Assembly: GCF_025558165.1 (NCBI RefSeq)
Contig: NZ_LAMZ01000001.1
Location: 186,001-250,000 of the forward strand
Direction: 5' to 3'
DNA: 64,000 nucleotides
Source of the DNA: Candidatus Pelagibacter ubique HIMB140
GTDB lineage: Bacteria; Pseudomonadota; Alphaproteobacteria; Pelagibacterales; Pelagibacteraceae
The translations under genes were made by a program, and so were the position numbers. The notes beneath the pieces are model-generated. The model saw only the letters and a program-made list of their open reading frames with translations, was not told the DNA's origin and made no database searches. Positions 37,064 to 45,325 of this stretch are shown here, one piece after another. Position 1 is the first letter of the stretch; every line of letters begins with the position of its first letter.

Positions 37064-37167
37064 CTAAAACAAGAAGGCAACGTGGCGGAATGGTTACGCA
37101 GAGGATTGCAAATCCTTGTATCCCGGTTCGATTCCGGGCGTTGCCTCCAAAAAAATTCTTGTTTTAG
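37064..37167 (+). repeat. 12-bp inverted repeat bracketing tRNA-Cys
   Basis: CTAAAACAAGAA (37064-37075) ends at the first base of the mature tRNA. Its perfect complement TTCTTGTTTTAG (37156-37167) starts 7 bases after the encoded CCA. In the precursor the two would pair and extend the acceptor stem by a 12-bp helix. Confidence 0.8.
37076..37149 (+). tRNA. tRNA-Cys (anticodon GCA)
   Basis: 74 bases including encoded CCA. The acceptor arms GGCAACG and CGTTGCC pair fully, the anticodon loop is TTGCAAA, and the T arm contains GGTTCGATTCC. The anticodon GCA reads UGC/UGU. It is followed 50 bases later by tRNA-Asn on the same strand. Confidence 0.97.
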
Positions 37168-37199
37168 TTTTAAAAAAAAGTAAGTTGTGATTTTTACAT

Positions 37200-37275
37200 T
37201 CCTCGGTAGCTCAGTTGGTAGAGCAGTTGACTGTTAATCAATTGGTCGCAGGTTCGAGTCCTGCCCGAGGAGCCA
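37200..37275 (+). tRNA. tRNA-Asn (anticodon GTT)
   Basis: 76 bases with encoded CCA. Acceptor arms TCCTCGG and CCGAGGA pair, the D arm is AGCTCAGTTGGTAGAGC, the anticodon loop CTGTTAA gives GTT, and the T arm is GCAGGTTCGAGTCCTGC. Near-identical to tRNA-Asn of other proteobacteria. Confidence 0.98.
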
Positions 37276-37309
37276 AAAAAAAATTAATCTAAAATATTAA
37301 GAATAAACA

Positions 37310-37339
37310 AATAACCAAAGGGGTCCCATTTTGGTTATT
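37310..37339. terminator. bidirectional hairpin between tRNA-Asn and the XRE gene
   Basis: A 10-bp perfect stem (AATAACCAAA at 37310-37319, TTTGGTTATT at 37330-37339) around a 10-base G/C-rich loop. It abuts the stop codon of the leftward XRE gene and lies 34 bases past tRNA-Asn. U-runs are weak on both sides. Confidence 0.55.
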
Positions 37340-37340
37340 A

Positions 37341-37712
37341 TTAAACTGCTTTGGAAATATTAGATCCTGAAATTTGTAGTGTTTTGTTAAATTTTAATTT
37401 TTGATCAGCATTAAGTTCTGAATAAACTTTTGCTAAAAAATTATAATTAACATTCATATGTCCTTCTTGTGATTTTTCTAAATTAACTAAATATTCTGAA
37501 AAATCTTCGAAGAAATAATTGATCGGCACTTTTAAATAATTTGAAAGTTGAAGTAATCTTATTGAACTTACTCCGTTGGTTCCTTTTTCATATTTTTGAA
37601 TTTGTTGAAATGTTACGTTAATTGCTTTTGCTACTTTTGTTTGGGTTAAACCTAAAGCCAATCTTCTTAACTTAAGCTTGTTCCCTAAATGTTTGTTGAA
37701 ATTATCTTCCAT
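37341..37712 (-). CDS. XRE family transcriptional regulator
   Basis: 123 residues. A helix-turn-helix of the Cro/C1 type spans about residues 10-65 (LRRLALGLTQTKVAKAINVTFQQIQKYEKG shape, cited here in part: GLTQTKVAKAINVTFQQIQK). A helical C-terminal half of unknown function follows. This type of short XRE protein is common in alphaproteobacteria. It is a single gene, isolated between tRNA-Asn and aapP. Its target cannot be inferred; the 146-base upstream gap has an imperfect repeat of AAATTTATTT but no convincing operator. Confidence 0.85.
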   Translation of the reverse strand: MEDNFNKHLGNKLKLRRLALGLTQTKVAKAINVTFQQIQKYEKGTNGVSSIRLLQLSNYLKVPINYFFEDFSEYLVNLEKSQEGHMNVNYNFLAKVYSELNADQKLKFNKTLQISGSNISKAV

Positions 37713-37858
37713 TAAGACCCCTCTTAATTAAATTTTAAAAGTCTATTGAACAAATTTATTTCAACTACTGCAATAGAAAAATTTATTTATTTTTCAAAAA
37801 AACACATAAAAACTGAAAACTTGTCAAGCAATTGTTAAGATTGGAATTTAAAAAAATT

Positions 37859-38593
37859 TTACAAAATTTGGCTTAAAAAAAGCTTAGTACGATCACTCTT
37901 TGGATTGGCAAAAAACTCTTTTGTATCAGCTTTCTCTACTATCATGCCCTCATCCATAAAGATCATTTTATCTGCAACTTCTTTAGCAAAGCCCATCTCG
38001 TGTGTAACAACGATCATCGTCATACCTTGATTGGCTAAATCAACCATTACATCAAGAACTTCTTTAATCATTTCAGGATCAAGTGCGGATGTTGGCTCAT
38101 CAAATAACATTATCTTTGGTTCCATGCATAGTGCTCTCGCAATTGCAACTCTTTGTTGCTGACCACCTGATAATTGACCTGGAAATTTCTGAGCTTGATC
38201 AAGAATTTGAACTCTTTCTAAATGTTTTAGTGCTAATTCTTCAGCTTCTTTTTTAGGCATTTTTTTTACCCAAATTGGAGCAAGCGTACAGTTATCTACA
38301 ATAGATAAATGTGGGAATAAGTTAAATTGCTGGAATACCATTCCAACTTCAGCTCTAATTTGTTCTATATTTTTTGTATCTTCAGTTAAAGTATTACCAT
38401 CAACAATAATATCTCCTTGCTGGTGCTCTTCTAATCTGTTTATGCATCTAATTAATGTAGATTTACCAGAACCAGATGGTCCACAAACTACAATTTTTTC
38501 TTTTGGTTTAACTTCTAAATTTATGTCTTTTAATACTTGGAAATCTCCAAACCATTTATTTACATTTTTAATTTGAATAATACTGTCAGACAT
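37859..38593 (-). CDS. aapP: general L-amino acid ABC transporter ATP-binding protein AapP
   Basis: 244 residues, polar amino acid ABC ATPase. Walker [10 protein letters not shown], the family-typical [12 protein letters not shown], signature [15 protein letters not shown], Walker [14 protein letters not shown] and H-loop [14 protein letters not shown]. Last gene of aapJQMP, 2 bases after aapM. It powers broad-range amino acid import. Confidence 0.95.
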   Translation of the reverse strand: MSDSIIQIKNVNKWFGDFQVLKDINLEVKPKEKIVVCGPSGSGKSTLIRCINRLEEHQQGDIIVDGNTLTEDTKNIEQIRAEVGMVFQQFNLFPHLSIVDNCTLAPIWVKKMPKKEAEELALKHLERVQILDQAQKFPGQLSGGQQQRVAIARALCMEPKIMLFDEPTSALDPEMIKEVLDVMVDLANQGMTMIVVTHEMGFAKEVADKMIFMDEGMIVEKADTKEFFANPKSDRTKLFLSQIL

Positions 38594-38595
38594 AA

Positions 38596-40038
38596 TTATC
38601 GCTCTGTTTTATATTTTTGTTCTAGATTATAGCTATACTTACTCATTGCATAACAAATAATCCAGAAAATTATTGCTGCAAATACGTAGCCTTCCATTGC
38701 AAATCCTAACCATTCTGGATTAGTTTTTGCTAAATTTAACATTCCAACTATCTCTAATAATCCAACGACAAATATTAAAGGTGTATCTTTTACTAAAGCT
38801 AAGAAGGTATTAGCAATACCTGGAATTACTAATTTAAGTGCTTGAGGTAAAATCACAAATATGTGCATCTTCCAATATCCCATACCTAGTGATTTTGCTG
38901 CCTCGTATTGACCTCTTGGTAAAGCTTGTAAGCCCCCTCTTATAACTTCTGCAACATATGCAGCTTCAAATAATGAAATAGCAATAATTGCTCTAACTAA
39001 TTTGTCTATGAAAAAATCTTCCGGTAAAAACATTGGAAACATTACAGCAGACATAAATAGAACTGTGATTAAGGGTACACCTCTCCAAAATTCAATAAAG
39101 CCTACTGATATATATCTAATCAACGGTAATTCAGATCTTCTTCCAAGTGCAAAAGCCATTCCTATAGGAAAACAGAAAATTAAACAAAAGAATGAGATGA
39201 TAAATGTTAGAGATAATCCTCCCCATGCACCAGTTTCAACCCAATTTAAACCATCAAGTTTACCAAGCTCTATTAACTCCTCATAAAAAACAAAGTATTT
39301 AAGAACTATATAGATGGTCAATGGAACAATTAAAAAATAATAAAATTTAAATCTGCTTGGAATAAAAAATCCAAGAATGATTGAAACAACCGCAGCAATT
39401 ATACCGTAAGAGAAATCAAAAAACACCGGCCCACCTGATATAAAAAAGAAAATAAATAAGAAAGCTATAAAGGGATAAATAACTACATAGTATAAAGTTA
39501 AATACTTTTTAAATTTCTCTGTCGCAAAATATCCAACTGATCCAAGTAAAGCTAAAGAAATAAAAGATAAATTTATTCTCCATTGCTCAGCATTTGGATA
39601 CATTCCATACATAAATCTGTTAAACCAAACTTTGATATATGTCCAGCATGCACCAGATCCCGAGCAAACATCTTTACTATCTCCTGCAAAACTAGCATCA
39701 ACAAAAAACCAACTTAGTATTGGTGGTGTCGCTTTAATGATTACAAAAATAATTAACAATGAAAGAACAGCATTAAAACTATTGGTATTAATATTTTTGT
39801 TTAAACTATCTAAAAATTTATAACCGCTATGTTCAATCCTAATAAAATGAAGACCTATAAATCCAATCACTAAAGGTATCAGAAAACTAAACAAAGTTGG
39901 TAAGAAACCCGTAATATTAACATTAAAAAAAGAATTCAAAAATACATCTAAAACACTAATAAAAAACAACAAAGAACCTAAATACAGAAATGTATTTAAA
40001 TTTTCTTTATCTGGTCTTAAAAAATTAATTTTTGACAT
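38596..40038 (-). CDS. aapM: general L-amino acid ABC transporter permease AapM
   Basis: 480 residues. The C-terminal ~200 residues are a standard His/Glu/Gln/Arg/opine family permease ([52 protein letters not shown]). The N-terminal 270 residues hold an extra set of hydrophobic segments and a periplasmic stretch, about 80-100 residues more than rhizobial AapM. Its start directly follows the aapQ stop. Confidence 0.93.
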   Translation of the reverse strand: MSKINFLRPDKENLNTFLYLGSLLFFISVLDVFLNSFFNVNITGFLPTLFSFLIPLVIGFIGLHFIRIEHSGYKFLDSLNKNINTNSFNAVLSLLIIFVIIKATPPILSWFFVDASFAGDSKDVCSGSGACWTYIKVWFNRFMYGMYPNAEQWRINLSFISLALLGSVGYFATEKFKKYLTLYYVVIYPFIAFLFIFFFISGGPVFFDFSYGIIAAVVSIILGFFIPSRFKFYYFLIVPLTIYIVLKYFVFYEELIELGKLDGLNWVETGAWGGLSLTFIISFFCLIFCFPIGMAFALGRRSELPLIRYISVGFIEFWRGVPLITVLFMSAVMFPMFLPEDFFIDKLVRAIIAISLFEAAYVAEVIRGGLQALPRGQYEAAKSLGMGYWKMHIFVILPQALKLVIPGIANTFLALVKDTPLIFVVGLLEIVGMLNLAKTNPEWLGFAMEGYVFAAIIFWIICYAMSKYSYNLEQKYKTER

Positions 40039-41190
40039 TTATTTTTCCTTAATAGCAATTTTTTTATTGTACCAATTCATCAATATAGAAATTGATATGC
40101 TCAAACTTAAGTAAGTAAGCATTGTAATAGAAACGATTTCAATAGCTTTTCCTGTTTGCATTAAAGCTGTACCTGCAAATACTAAAACTAAATCTGGATA
40201 AGCAATTGCAGCTGCTAATGATGAATTTTTAGTTAAATTTAAATATTGGTTAGTAGTAGGTGGGATTATAATTCTTAAAGCTTGAGGCATTACTACTAAT
40301 TTTAAAACTTGATTTGGGTTTAAACCAATCGATGCAGCGGCTTCCTTTTGTCCTTTTCCAACACCTTGAATTCCAGCTCTTACACACTCTGCAATAAAAG
40401 TTGCTGTATATAATGCTAAAGATAAAGTTAATGCTATTAATTCAGGAGGTAAACTTACGCCACCTTCATAAATAAACGATGTTGTTGCAAGTTGTTTTAA
40501 TTTTGGAATTTCAAACGATAGACTTACCCCACCAATAACAAAACCTAATAAAGGTAATATAAAAATTAATGCTATAGATATCCATAAAACTGGTAACTGT
40601 TTACCTTGCGTTTCTTGAACTTTTCTCGCATGAATTCTGATAACTACAATAGCAATTATTGCTGCAACTATTGAATAAAAGAAAACATTAAAGTTTTCCC
40701 AAACAAAAGCCGGAACATACAGGCCTTTAATAGTTAAAAAGAAAACACCAAACATTGCATCGGCATCTTGAGGTAGTGGTAATGCTCTTAAAGCAGCAAA
40801 ATACCAAAAAAATATTTGTAAAAGTAATGGAATATTTCTGAAAAATTCTACATAAAATGCTGCAAATTTATTAATAAGGTAGTTTGGAGAAAGTCTAGCA
40901 ACCCCAACAATTACTCCAAGCATTGTTGCAAATATAATCCCAATTACAGAAACTAAAATAGTATTTAATAATCCAACTAAGTAAGCTCTAAAATAAGAAT
41001 GTGATCCGTCATATTCAATTAAAGAAAATTGAACATCAAATGAAGATTCTTGAGATAAAAAACCATATCCAAAATCAATACCTCTATTTTCCATATTGAC
41101 TTGGGCGTTATAGCTAAAGAAACCAAAAACTAGTATAACTGCTAAAACTGTAACTAACTGGGGAACTATTTTTTGTAATTTGAAGTTCAT
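40039..41190 (-). CDS. aapQ: general L-amino acid ABC transporter permease AapQ
   Basis: 383 residues, partner permease of AapM. It has about eight membrane segments with a long central insert. Signatures: GLLNTILVSVIGIIFATMLG, YVEFFRNIPLLLQIFFWYFA, ECVRAGIQGVGKGQKEAAAS (coupling loop) and LNLTKNSSLAAAIAYPDLV. A terminator-like hairpin lies 12 bases before its start, with no room for a promoter, so it must be read through from aapJ. Confidence 0.94.
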   Translation of the reverse strand: MNFKLQKIVPQLVTVLAVILVFGFFSYNAQVNMENRGIDFGYGFLSQESSFDVQFSLIEYDGSHSYFRAYLVGLLNTILVSVIGIIFATMLGVIVGVARLSPNYLINKFAAFYVEFFRNIPLLLQIFFWYFAALRALPLPQDADAMFGVFFLTIKGLYVPAFVWENFNVFFYSIVAAIIAIVVIRIHARKVQETQGKQLPVLWISIALIFILPLLGFVIGGVSLSFEIPKLKQLATTSFIYEGGVSLPPELIALTLSLALYTATFIAECVRAGIQGVGKGQKEAAASIGLNPNQVLKLVVMPQALRIIIPPTTNQYLNLTKNSSLAAAIAYPDLVLVFAGTALMQTGKAIEIVSITMLTYLSLSISISILMNWYNKKIAIKEK

Positions 41191-41202
41191 TTAAGAGCTT
41201 AT

Positions 41203-41235
41203 AAAAAAAAGGGCTAGAAAAATCTAGCCCTTTTT
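41203..41235 (-). terminator. strong intrinsic terminator/attenuator after aapJ
   Basis: A perfect 8-bp stem GGGCTAGA/TCTAGCCC (41211-41218, 41223-41230) extended by A-T pairs, flanked by a run of eight A and five T on the plus strand. It lies 19 bases after the aapJ stop and 12 before the aapQ start. Confidence 0.92.
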
Positions 41236-41253
41236 AATTAGTTAAATATGCAA

Positions 41254-42294
41254 TTATCTTGCAGGTGGTACGTAAAGAATTCCACCTTTAGTCCATAATT
41301 CATTTGGACCTCTGTCTGGTAAAATTCCAGTGTCAGCTATATTTCTTTTGTAGCTTTCACCGTAATTACCAACTTGCTTGATAATTCTTAAGCTCCACTC
41401 ATTATCTAGACCAAAAGCAGCACCTAATTCACCTTCAGCACCAACTAATCTTTTAACAGCTGGATTGTCTGAAGATTTCATCATATCTGCATTAGCTGAA
41501 GTAATTCCATACTCCTCAGCTTCGATCATAGCATTTAAAGACCATCTAACGATATCTTCCCATACTGAGTCACCTTGTCTAACAACTGGTCCTAAAGGCT
41601 CTTTAGAAACAGTTTCAGGTAATACAATGTGATCATCTGGGTTAGTCATTTTAGTTCTTTGTGCGGCAAGACCTGATTTATCAGTAGTGTAAGTATCACA
41701 TCTACCTGCATCATAAGCAGCTACGACTTCGTCAGCTTTTTCAAAAGCAACTGGCTCATAAGAAATTCCTTTAGAATTAAAGAAGTCTCTCATGTTTAAC
41801 TCAGTTGTTGTACCAATGTTTGTACAAGCTGAGATACCATCTTTGAATTGGCTTGTTGAAGTAATACCAGAACTTTTTCTAACCATGAAACCTTGACCAT
41901 CGTAGAAGTTTACTCCAACGAAAGTTAGTCCGATATCCGCATCTCTTGAAAGAGTCCAAGTTGTGTTTCTTGATAAGATATCAATCTCACCAGAAGTTAA
42001 AGCTGTAAATCTTTCTTTAGCACTTAATGGTGTAAACTTAACTTTGTTTGCATCACCTAATACTGCAGCAGCTACCGCTCTACATACATCAACATCGATA
42101 CCAGTCCAATTTCCTGCTGCATCAGCATTAGAAAATCCTGGAAGACCTTGAGATACTCCACATCTTACAAAACCCTTCTTTTGAGTGTTTTTAAGTGTTT
42201 TAGATTTTTTAGCAGCCATAGTTTCTGTTGTAAAAGTAAACAACACTGCAACCATTGCTACTAAAGAAGTTAATTGTTTTAAGTATTTAAACAT
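41254..42294 (-). CDS. aapJ: general L-amino acid ABC transporter substrate-binding protein AapJ
   Basis: 346 residues, periplasmic receptor for many L-amino acids. Signal peptide about residues 1-28 (LVAMVAVLFTFTTETMAA). The family core starts VRCGVSQGLPGFSNADAAGNW, followed by GIDVDVCRAVAAAVLGDANKV and EIDILSRNTTWTLSRD. AAGGAAG precedes the ATG, a better ribosome site than most genes here have. The upstream leader holds a perfect palindrome and a second hairpin. Such proteins are among the most abundant in SAR11 cells (known for the group). Confidence 0.96.
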   Translation of the reverse strand: MFKYLKQLTSLVAMVAVLFTFTTETMAAKKSKTLKNTQKKGFVRCGVSQGLPGFSNADAAGNWTGIDVDVCRAVAAAVLGDANKVKFTPLSAKERFTALTSGEIDILSRNTTWTLSRDADIGLTFVGVNFYDGQGFMVRKSSGITSTSQFKDGISACTNIGTTTELNMRDFFNSKGISYEPVAFEKADEVVAAYDAGRCDTYTTDKSGLAAQRTKMTNPDDHIVLPETVSKEPLGPVVRQGDSVWEDIVRWSLNAMIEAEEYGITSANADMMKSSDNPAVKRLVGAEGELGAAFGLDNEWSLRIIKQVGNYGESYKRNIADTGILPDRGPNELWTKGGILYVPPAR

Positions 42295-42316
42295 TATTCT
42301 TCCTTTTTAGTTATTT

Positions 42317-42334
42317 TTATTTGTTAACAAATAA
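42317..42334. promoter_or_regulatory. perfect 18-bp palindrome upstream of aapJ
   Basis: TTATTTGTTAACAAATAA is its own reverse complement and ends 22 bases before the aapJ start. It could be an operator or a 5' leader hairpin. The binding protein is unknown. Confidence 0.6.
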
Positions 42335-42355
42335 TTCAAAACTTTATTTTGAATT
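42333..42355. promoter_or_regulatory. second hairpin in the aapJ upstream region
   Basis: AATTCAAAA (42333-42341) and TTTTGAATT (42347-42355) pair perfectly around CTTTA. It abuts the 18-bp palindrome, overlapping it by two bases. The stem is A/T-only, so thermal stability in RNA would be low. Confidence 0.45.
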
Positions 42356-42419
42356 TGCAGGATTAAACCACTTTAGAAAAACTACTTCAAGAGGAAATTA
42401 TGGTCAAAAGACTAAAGAA

Positions 42420-42496
42420 TGGCGCGCCCTGAAGGATTCGAACCTACGACCCTCGGTTTAGAAAACCGATGCTCTATCCAGCTGAGCTAAGGGCGC
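42420..42496 (-). tRNA. tRNA-Arg (anticodon TCT)
   Basis: 77 bases including encoded CCA. Acceptor GCGCCCT pairs with AGGGCGC, the D arm is AGCTCAGCTGGATAGAGC, the anticodon loop TTTCTAA gives TCT (reads AGA/AGG), and the T arm is CGTAGGTTCGAATCCTTCA-like with the GTTCGAATC core. AGA is the dominant Arg codon in this AT-rich window. It follows trkH by 29 bases on the same strand and precedes the aapJ leader. Confidence 0.97.
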
Positions 42497-42525
42497 AATA
42501 TTTGAAATACATATATATTACAAAT

Positions 42526-43929
42526 TTAATATTTAAACAGAAATTTTTTAGCTATCAATAATAAAGATAACAATTCAATTCTACCAATAATCATAAAGAA
42601 AATAAGAATATATTTAGTAATAAAATGTAAACTTTGGAAATCAAAATCACTTATTCCGTAAGCTGCAGAGTTAACGGTATTCATTAATGTTAATATTGCT
42701 AGTTTAAATGAATATTCAAAATTGATCTCACTCAAAGATAAAAAAATCGTTAATGAAAAAAGTGAAATTATAAAAATCACAATTGTAAGGAAATACTTAT
42801 TAATATCTTGAGTTGCAAAATTAATTTTAGAAAATACTAGCTTATTCATAAAAACATTTTTGGGTCTACTAAAAGAAAGTATTTGATTTAAAGAATATTT
42901 TGTTAAAGAGTAAATTTTTAAAAATCTTAATCCTGAACTTGTTGAAATAAATGAACCTCCAATTATAACCAAAAGTAAATACAAAAATTGAAGTTTTGTT
43001 TGTTCAACATTCAATGAAATTCCAATGTTAGAAATACTACTCACTAAAGATAAAAAACTATAAGAAAAAGTGTTATCATAACTAAAAAATATAAAAAATA
43101 TTCCGATAGTTATTACTAAGTATAAAAATAGGTGAATATCCTCGTGAAAAAAATTAATATTTTTTCTTAAAAATATTAAATTATATACAAAGAAAATACT
43201 AAAAAAAGAAACTAGCATTAATAAAGAAAAAATTATTATCTGTGAATTTTGTACAAGTATAGTTGTGAGATCGTTTACAGGTAAAAAACCACCTGATGAA
43301 ATAATCGTCATTGCTAAATTTAATGAATTAAATGATCTAATTCCAAATATATTAAGAATTATAAAAATAGCTAAAGTTAAGCTTAAATATAAAATAAATA
43401 TTTTAATTGTTTGTTTTAAAATTTCAGTTGTATTAAATGATAAAAAATTTGTGAGAGATTTTTTTAAGCTTTCATCGTAAATATCAATCAAAAAAATTAT
43501 TGAAAATAAAAAGTATAAACCCCCTATCCATTGAATTGATGATCTCCATATTACTAAACCCTGATCAATATGTTTTATATTTTCAAATATTGTAAATCCA
43601 GTTGAAGTAAAACCAGAGACTGCTTCAAATAATGCATTTAAAAATGTTAAATTATAAATACTAAAATAAAATGGTATGGATAATACTAATGGCATAACAA
43701 AGTATCCCAAAAGCACAGTTAATATTTTTTCAAATATTGTAGGTTTTTTATTCGAGGTATCAATTTTATAGAACAAAAAACTAATTAAACCAGATATTAC
43801 TAAGCTAAAGTAATATGTATTTAAGTTTAAGTATAAGTTGAAATAATAAGAGTAGATAATATTTAAAAATGAAAAAGCTGAAATTAATAGAAAGAAAAAA
43901 CTTAAATATTTTACCCGAAGCATTGGCAT
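42526..43929 (-). CDS. trkH: Trk-type potassium uptake membrane protein
   Basis: 467 residues, integral membrane K+ (or Na+) channel-like transporter with repeated M1-P-M2 units. Recognisable pore segments: FEAVSGFTSTGFTIF, TIISSGGFLPVND, SSISNIGISLNVE and MNTVNSAAYGISDF. The selectivity-filter glycines are retained but the sequence is divergent from E. coli TrkH. It lies 4 bases after trkA, its cytoplasmic gating partner. Confidence 0.88.
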   Translation of the reverse strand: MPMLRVKYLSFFFLLISAFSFLNIIYSYYFNLYLNLNTYYFSLVISGLISFLFYKIDTSNKKPTIFEKILTVLLGYFVMPLVLSIPFYFSIYNLTFLNALFEAVSGFTSTGFTIFENIKHIDQGLVIWRSSIQWIGGLYFLFSIIFLIDIYDESLKKSLTNFLSFNTTEILKQTIKIFILYLSLTLAIFIILNIFGIRSFNSLNLAMTIISSGGFLPVNDLTTILVQNSQIIIFSLLMLVSFFSIFFVYNLIFLRKNINFFHEDIHLFLYLVITIGIFFIFFSYDNTFSYSFLSLVSSISNIGISLNVEQTKLQFLYLLLVIIGGSFISTSSGLRFLKIYSLTKYSLNQILSFSRPKNVFMNKLVFSKINFATQDINKYFLTIVIFIISLFSLTIFLSLSEINFEYSFKLAILTLMNTVNSAAYGISDFDFQSLHFITKYILIFFMIIGRIELLSLLLIAKKFLFKY

Positions 43930-43933
43930 TTAA

Positions 43934-45325
43934 TTAAATTGAGCTAATTCTAAAAATGTTTTCAACAACTGAGATTGAGTCTTTTTTAGCTAAAAAAACT
44001 ACTTTATCATCTTTTTGAAATACAAAGTCAGATCTAGGTATAATTACTTTAGCATCTCTAAGTACAGCACCTATTCGAATTTCCTCAGGAAGGTTGGAAT
44101 TTTTTAATTCCTTGTTGATTAATTCGGATGTCTCAATAATCTCAGCCTCTATAACCTCATATTCCCCATTCATTATTGTATATGCTGTTTCAATTGTTCC
44201 TTTGTGTATATGTTTTAAAATACTAGAAACAGTATTCATTCTAGGATCAATCAAATCGTCAATTTTGAGTGAGTTCTGTAATAATGAATAATTTGGCTTA
44301 TTAATTAATGCCATTGTTCTTTTGTCATCAATTTCTTTTTCATCTTTTGCAAATTTTTCGACTAAAACACTTACCATTAAGTTATCCTCATCATCATTTG
44401 TAAGAGCTAGAACAGTCTCTGATTCTTCTAAGTTTGCTTCAGCTAAAACTTCCTCATCTAACGCATCTCCATTGATAACTATTGTATTGTTTAGTTCACT
44501 TGCAAGAAATTCAGCCCTATCTTTATTTTTTTCAATAATTTTTACTCTTGCAGCATCTAAATTTTCTTCAATATTTTTGGCTAAATTAAAACCAATATTA
44601 CCTCCACCAACTATAAGAATTTTTTTAGAAACTTTTTCATTGTGACCAAATGCTTCCATTGTTTCAGACATTTGGATTGAATTTATAATCACATAAATCT
44701 TATCATTGGTTTTTATTTCATCGGTTTTTTTTGGAATAAAAAACTTATCCTCTCTTATTACACCTATTACATTTGCTTTGAGATTGGGGTATTTTTTTGT
44801 GAGATCACTTAGTTTAATATTAATCAAACTACAATTTTCATTAATTAATATTTCTAATAACCTGATTTTATTGTCTGCAAAAGGAACACTATCTAATGCT
44901 CCAGGAGCTTCGAGTTTCCTTTGGATTGATTTTGCAATTTCAATTTCTGGTGAAATAATAACATCTATAGGTAAATTTTCTTTATTATAAACTGTTGTAA
45001 ACTTAGGATTTAAATAATCTTGTGATCTTATTCTTGCAATTTTTTTTGGAATTTTAAATATCGAAAAAGCAATTTGGCATATAACCATATTAATTTCGTC
45101 ATTTCGAGTTACAGCAATAATCATATCAGCTTCTTGTGCATTAGCTTTTTCAAGTATTGAAGGATAACTTCCTTTTCCAACAATAGCTTTGACATCAAGT
45201 GCATCATCAATTTTTTGAATATCTTCGCTAGAAGGATCTATTACGGTAATGGAATGACCTTGCTCACTTAGCTGTTTAGCTATAGTGAAGCCTACTCTAC
45301 CAGCGCCACAAATTATTATATTCAT
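43934..45325 (-). CDS. trkA: Trk system potassium regulator TrkA
   Basis: 463 residues with two tandem RCK units. The first has the NAD-binding GAGRVGFTIAKQLSEQGH and VKAIVGKGSYPSIL. The second is VGGGNIGFNLAKNIE and NTIVINGDALDEE. Each is followed by a TrkA-C domain. It gates TrkH in response to nucleotide. It starts at the base after the ntrX stop, so it is part of the ntrY-ntrX-trkA-trkH unit; ntrX-trkA adjacency is widespread in alphaproteobacteria. Confidence 0.94.
   Translation of the reverse strand: MNIIICGAGRVGFTIAKQLSEQGHSITVIDPSSEDIQKIDDALDVKAIVGKGSYPSILEKANAQEADMIIAVTRNDEINMVICQIAFSIFKIPKKIARIRSQDYLNPKFTTVYNKENLPIDVIISPEIEIAKSIQRKLEAPGALDSVPFADNKIRLLEILINENCSLINIKLSDLTKKYPNLKANVIGVIREDKFFIPKKTDEIKTNDKIYVIINSIQMSETMEAFGHNEKVSKKILIVGGGNIGFNLAKNIEENLDAARVKIIEKNKDRAEFLASELNNTIVINGDALDEEVLAEANLEESETVLALTNDDEDNLMVSVLVEKFAKDEKEIDDKRTMALINKPNYSLLQNSLKIDDLIDPRMNTVSSILKHIHKGTIETAYTIMNGEYEVIEAEIIETSELINKELKNSNLPEEIRIGAVLRDAKVIIPRSDFVFQKDDKVVFLAKKDSISVVENIFRISSI

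Noticed and set aside
37064-37167. Inverted repeats around tRNA-Cys as ends of a small mobile element
   Set aside because: No transposase, no target duplication, and the enclosed DNA is just the tRNA. A precursor stem explains the symmetry better.
37713-37858. Operator for the XRE regulator in the gap before aapP (repeat of AAATTTATTT at 37752 and 37779)
   Set aside because: The repeat is low-complexity A/T sequence without symmetry and is likely to occur by chance.
42295-42420. Riboswitch upstream of aapJ
   Set aside because: No glycine, SAM, lysine or other known aptamer core is visible. Only simple AT-rich symmetric elements are seen.
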